A DNA stretch of 64,000 nucleotides, from NCBI GenBank assembly GCA_009760885.1, contig CM019713.1:8306266-8370265 (forward strand), read 5' to 3'. How positions within the stretch are numbered: the stretch's first letter is position 1; each line of letters begins with the position of its first letter. Below, in pieces: positions 56,401 through 62,400 of this stretch. The stretch comes from Achatina immaculata. Lineage: Eukaryota; Mollusca; Gastropoda; Stylommatophora; Achatinidae. A program made the position numbers and the translations under genes. The notes beneath the pieces are model-generated. The model did no database searches. It was given only the letters and a program-made list of their open reading frames with translations, and was not told where the DNA came from.

Positions 56401-59400
56401 ATCCAGGAGAAAATAGAGTCTTGGAGTGGAGCATCTATAGATATAAGTTTAAATGGTAAAACATGTGAGCAATTATAAAAATTAATAAAACTAGAGTGGA
56501 TGACAAGAGATGATGGAAATTGTTGAAATGAAATTCAGAGAATAGAAATACTTGAACATCATATAAGCTGAATGAGGGCAATCCTTACATCAAAATAACT
56601 AAATCAGGAATTAAAGTTTCATGAGGAATGTTAGAGAAGATGCAGACAAAGAATATTACAATGCCATAACAATTGGAGGTTATGAATACCAGAGATTAGA
56701 CATGCTGATGACACAGTATTACTGTCCAAAACACAAAAAGGAATTGAAAAACTAATTATGTCAGTCTGTAAGAACAGCGAAGAGCAGAACCTCTATCTTA
56801 ATGCAAAGAAAACTAAAGTGAGTGACAACTGACAAAACAAATAAGGCAGCTGAAATATGTATCAATGAGGAAAAATTGGAAGAAGTGGAGAGTTTTGAAT
56901 ATCTTGGATCATTCATTCATTCATTCATTTGCATGTCCCTTGCGGAACTTTGCCTCCCAAACAGCACTCCTGTAGGCCTCTCGGTTGTGAGCAAGATGAC
57001 CTGCTGCTGTTGCATCCATTTCCAGATCGTCAAAGATGTCTTGCAGCCATCTTCGTCTTGGTCTTCTTCTTTTTCTTTTTCCCATTATGTATCCTTCCAA
57101 TACGGTCTTCTCTAAATTATCATGACGTTTAATGTGTCCAAAATATTTCAGTTTTCTCTCTTTAATCCTCTTCACTAGCCAGCCTTCTTCAATTGTGTTT
57201 CAATTCTTGGATCAGTACTAACTAATAATGGAGATACAATGAGGGAAATTAAAAGGAGGACATCTGTCGCTCTTCAGAAAGTAAAACAACTAAAGCTGTG
57301 GAAAGGACCAGACAACTACAAAAATAAGATTTTTAAGGGCATGCATCTTTCCCATCGCAACATATGCCTGTGAGACCTGGACACTTAACAAAACAGCTGA
57401 GAAACACATAAATGCCTTTGAATGTAATTGCTACAGAAGAGTCCTTCAAATATCATGGACACAAAAAAGAACAAATATATCCATACTACAAGAACTTAAT
57501 ATTGAAGAAGGCTGGCTAGTAAACAGGATTAAAGAGAGAAAACTTAAATATTTTGGACACATTAAACGTCATGATAATCTAGAGAAGAACGTCTTGGAAT
57601 GGTACATAATGGGAAAAATAAAGAGAGGAAGATCAAGGCAAAGATGGTTGCAAGATATTGTTGATGATCTGCAAATGGATGCATCAGCAGTAGGGCATCT
57701 TGCTTACAACCAAGAGGCCTACAGGAGTGCTATTAGGGAGGCAAAGTTCCACAAGGGACATGCAAATGACTGACTGACTGACTGTATTGCATATACTAAG
57801 CACTTTTTTCTGTTGCAATAAGGTTGAAAAAATAGGAAATTGGAAAAAAATTAATGTAAATGTGGACATTCATAATATTTGGATGATGCACATTGACAGA
57901 CAGGATGACAGACGTTAAAGTTTTAGAATAGCTTAAATTAGGAAAGAGTAATAATGAAAAAACTTTGAAAGTATTTTGCCCTTAGTGGTTCTTAACATTT
58001 CTGAAAACTGTAGTAGAAATAAAGCAAAAACATAACAGTGGTACATTTCATTGAACAACATTTAAAGACAGAAGGCAGTTTCTTCGCTTACCTGATTGCA
58101 AGAGACAGCAATCTCTTAATGTGAACTGAATATTATTTTATTACTATGGTGATATCATTATTATTATTATTATTATTCTTGAAATTTAAAAAAATCTTTC
58201 TGTCTGTTACCCTGCTGATTTGCATTGGCAGGCATGCTTTTCAACAGTTCCGTGTTTCAAGTGTTGAGTATAAGCCATGCTGGTGTTCACAGTATGCCAT
58301 CTTGTTAATCATTCCAGCATTTTCACTCTCTCTATCTACCTTGATCTGAAGAAAAAAAAATAAGCAAATTATAATACAAATTATTTGTTTTCAGTAACAA
58401 ATTTAACTTTACAGATCCTTAACTAGTCTCGAACTTTTGAGCCTTGAATATTCCTTAATCTCTATCTCTGCTAGCCGGAAAACATCATGTGTGAGACAAA
58501 GAAATCCTCAAATGTGAAGATTATTGACTTTGGCCTGGCAACAAAGCTGAACCCAGATGAGATTGTCAAGGTTACCACAGCAACTGCAGAGTTTGCTGCT
58601 CCTGAGATAGTTGACAGAGAGCCAGTTGGTTTCTACACAGATATGTGGGCTATTGGTGTCTTAGCTTATGTGTTGTAAGTATATATGCATTTTTTGTGCT
58701 GATAATAGGTATTTTAGCCTGTGTATTGTAAACATATATATGGGTTTCTATGCTGATATGTGGGTTGTGGGTGTCTTAGTTTATGTGTTGTTAATATATA
58801 TGGTTCTCTATATTTATAGTGGATTATTAGTGTCTTAGCCTATGTTTCATAAGTATATATGGGTTTTAGTGCTAATAATGGGCAGTTGTTGACTTAGCCT
58901 ATGTGTTTTAAGTATATATGGGTTTGAGCCCTATGTGACATTTAACATGGGAAGGATGTAAGATGTATACATAATGTTTCCATGCTTATGTATTGGCTAA
59001 TGATATCTTAGTCTTAGTGTTGTAAGTGCATTTAGTCCAGACCTTTAGTGTCTTAGTTTGTGTGTTACTGTTACCTATCGATTTCTACACTGATTTATGT
59101 GCTGTGAGTGTCTTAGTCACCTCAGTGTAAAATGTAAATATCTGTAAGTTTTTACACTAATATATGATGTCATAGTCAGTGTTATGAAAGTAGCTATGAA
59201 CTTCATGAATTAGTGAATATATGAGCTGCTACTAACTGTATATACATTTATGTTAAGTTAAATCAAATACTTCTACATGGGAATTACCTACACATCTGTG
59301 AAGCTCATAATTTTCTTTTCCCTATAAATTAATTTACAAAGGTTTATATTCTTCATTATCTGAAACTTTTTAAGAGCATTGTTGATTATTTATTTTTGTT

Positions 59401-62400
59401 TGTTTATGTACTGTGATGTCATATTTTTCTGTGATTCATTTGTCTCAGTTTCTCCCTTACAGAAAATTATTTTCTTATTCTCCTTGACATTAAAGTGCAC
59501 TTTATGGTCATATGTTTTTAAATAAAAATATGGAATCATTGTTTTCTTTCCAAATAGTCACTTTTAATTTTACAGTGATTATGATATTTTTATGAGATTT
59601 TTATTAATCCAGTTTTTCTGTATCCATGAGAGTTACTGAGTTTTTATAATTATAATATGTTAGTACACTGGCTGTTTTTTATATTTCTTATTGTTAGCAT
59701 TATATTTGTTTTTGTATTTTTATATTAATACTATATTAATATAATTTTTTTCATAATTAAATAGTGAGGCTTTTCATATCTTGTTCTGGCCATTGTGGAT
59801 AGATCTTTATAAATATCCATACAAAAGTGACTAACTCTGAACAGTGTACTTATTGTTTTAAATATACCCTTTAATTTCATTGGATTTTTTTTCTTATGAG
59901 TATCAGATCAAAATTAATTCCTTTTCTTTTTTTAAATGTAAGACTCAGTGGGCTGTCACCGTTTGCTGGAGAAGATGATCTGGAAACTTTACAGAATGTC
60001 AAACGCTGTGATTGGGATTTTGATGAGGATGGCTTTTCTACTGTGTCACCAGAGGCAAAAGATTTCATCAAAAACTTGCTACAGAAGGACCCAAAGTGGG
60101 TTGAAGACTTGAAATTTGTGTAGATTTTCATTTATTTTTTTGTTTTTGTTTTGTTTCTTTTTTTTCAATTTGGCCAGTACACAAAAATGTCAAAAATAAT
60201 TGTTACTTGTATCAGTCATTAACCACTGCTTCAGGTTTATTGTGTCATATTTTGTATCTTATAGATTATTGTTATTAACAAGGAGGGAAAAATATTATTT
60301 TATAAAAAAATCCATACAGTTTATGTGAAAAAATAACTATTTTAAATAAAAAAGTCTTGAATGATGTTAAGGGGGAGCGGATAATCTAAAGACCAGATAT
60401 GCAAGAATGACTACTATTGATAATCAGTAGACTTGTCTTATTTTATCTTTTCCTGTCTTGTCTTGTCTTGTCTTGTCTTGTTTTCTGTTTCCCTGAAACT
60501 GTCAGCTGGTTTTCTTTGCAGCCAAAGTTGTGAAGGAGTTGAAGCCCAGTGTCATGTTGGCTTTGGAGCAGGTCATGGCAGCAGTTTTTTCAGTCCCTAA
60601 GCGCAGTTAAGAAGCAGGAGGGCGTGCAATACTTCTTTAGCAGACTCCACTGCCACAGAGACTGTGGCAATCAGTGCCCCATTAGCCAGGCTAGGCCTCT
60701 GTCAGTGGAGAGGTGGGATAGGGTCTTGCACAGCTATGGTTTGCTTACCCTGATGCTATGGGCCACTGATTGCCAAAACGGACAGCTTCTTTGCTGCTTG
60801 ACAGTTGGTAAATACATGTGTAATGTAACAAATAAAAAAATAACCTTCATTCATACACATTATGTAACACTTCATATATTGCATTTATCTGACAAACTAA
60901 AAGTTAAAAACCATTATGAAAATATATAAAGCATTCATAAATATTGAGCAAATTATTTGACCACTGCAGTGTGTGATGTCATTTCTAGCAGACTATTCAA
61001 GGTCTTTAGTTACACTCCTGTCTGATTCCAAACCGGTGCCAAAAAAATACAACTGCTAAATTTTGAGTCGTATGTTTTGTAATAAACCATTAAGAATATT
61101 TATTGTGATAATGGTTAAAGCCAAACTTCCACTGGTACATAATAATGTTGCCACCATCTTCTGGCTATTTATGTTTTTGTAACTAACTACAGAGATTATT
61201 ATAGTTATGCAGTTCTAACATTTTTTAAAACATCTGTACATGAAGTATTTGTTTTTTTTTAATGTATAAACTAGGAAAAAAAGTAGGAGCAGCTTTATTA
61301 CTTTACAATTACAAAGTTGTGATGTTTCGGCGTGAGCCTTAATCATACAGAAACATGCAGGATGAAGAAATAGAGAGAGGAGATAAAGTATAAATTCACA
61401 TGAATGCTATTTTTAAAAAAAATAATGAATAGGACACTTAGCTGTAACCATAAGAAGATGTGGCTTGTTGTGTGTCAGAAATGAGCATGGTAGGCTGTAG
61501 AGACTGTTTAAATGGAGACCTGTGATGTGTGTCAGTGTGTCGTAAGTGGGGTGGTGGGTGGGGAAACCGTGGAGGGGAGAGAGAGTGATACAGTGTTAAC
61601 ATAGCCAGGAGAAGGTGAATTAGATGATTATAGTTAGGGTAGAGGGGTTGTAATGTGATGCTGTGAGGAGGTTCTGAACTATGTGTAACAAGTGAGAAGG
61701 GAGTGGAGCTTAGTAGAGAGGGATTATAATCGTTGAAGAGGAGAATGTTAGGTATAGCTGAATAGCGAGTTTAACCTGTGTGATTCCAGCATCCCATAAT
61801 CCTGAATGTAGTAGTTCTTAAGCGCTAGGCAGCTTGTGTCATCTGCATGACATTGTTTGATGGCTGTTACCAGAAAATAAGATTTGCCTCTGTGGTTGGG
61901 GCCATTGAAATGATTTGAGACTGGTTTCAAAGCATGCTGGGTGATATTATACAGATGTTTCTGCATACGGTCCCCTAATCTGAGGCCAGTCTCACCAGTA
62001 TATGTTATCCTGCATCTTTTGCATACGATAACATACATTACAGGACTAGCATGTGAATTCCTCATGAAGAGTGAGGATAGTTTTGGGAAAGGTTATTGTT
62101 TTCATTTCCCAGACTACAGGGCAGGTAACACGGTGGGGGCGTTTACATTTTCTGGTGCCAACATATGTAAAGCTCAGCTTCAAGTGGCTGTGGACGAGGA
62201 TCTCATTAAGGTTTGGGTCACATTTGTATGCCAACAGGGGTAGATCAGAGAAAAGTTTGCAAGTGTCGGGGTTGAACTGAATTAGTGGCAGATGATGATG
62301 ATAAAGAATTTTCTTAACCATCTGACCATGCGGGTGGAAAAGCAGTACTAACTTAACTCTGTCTGATGGAGTAACAGGTCGAAACAGCATAACTTTGTAA

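Noticed and set aside
60096..60123. Alternative short kinase C-terminus ending at 60121
   Set aside because: It would remove the last kinase helix and the tail; the downstream exons 62893 and 63116 fit homology and phase. Kept only as a read-through possibility in the findings.
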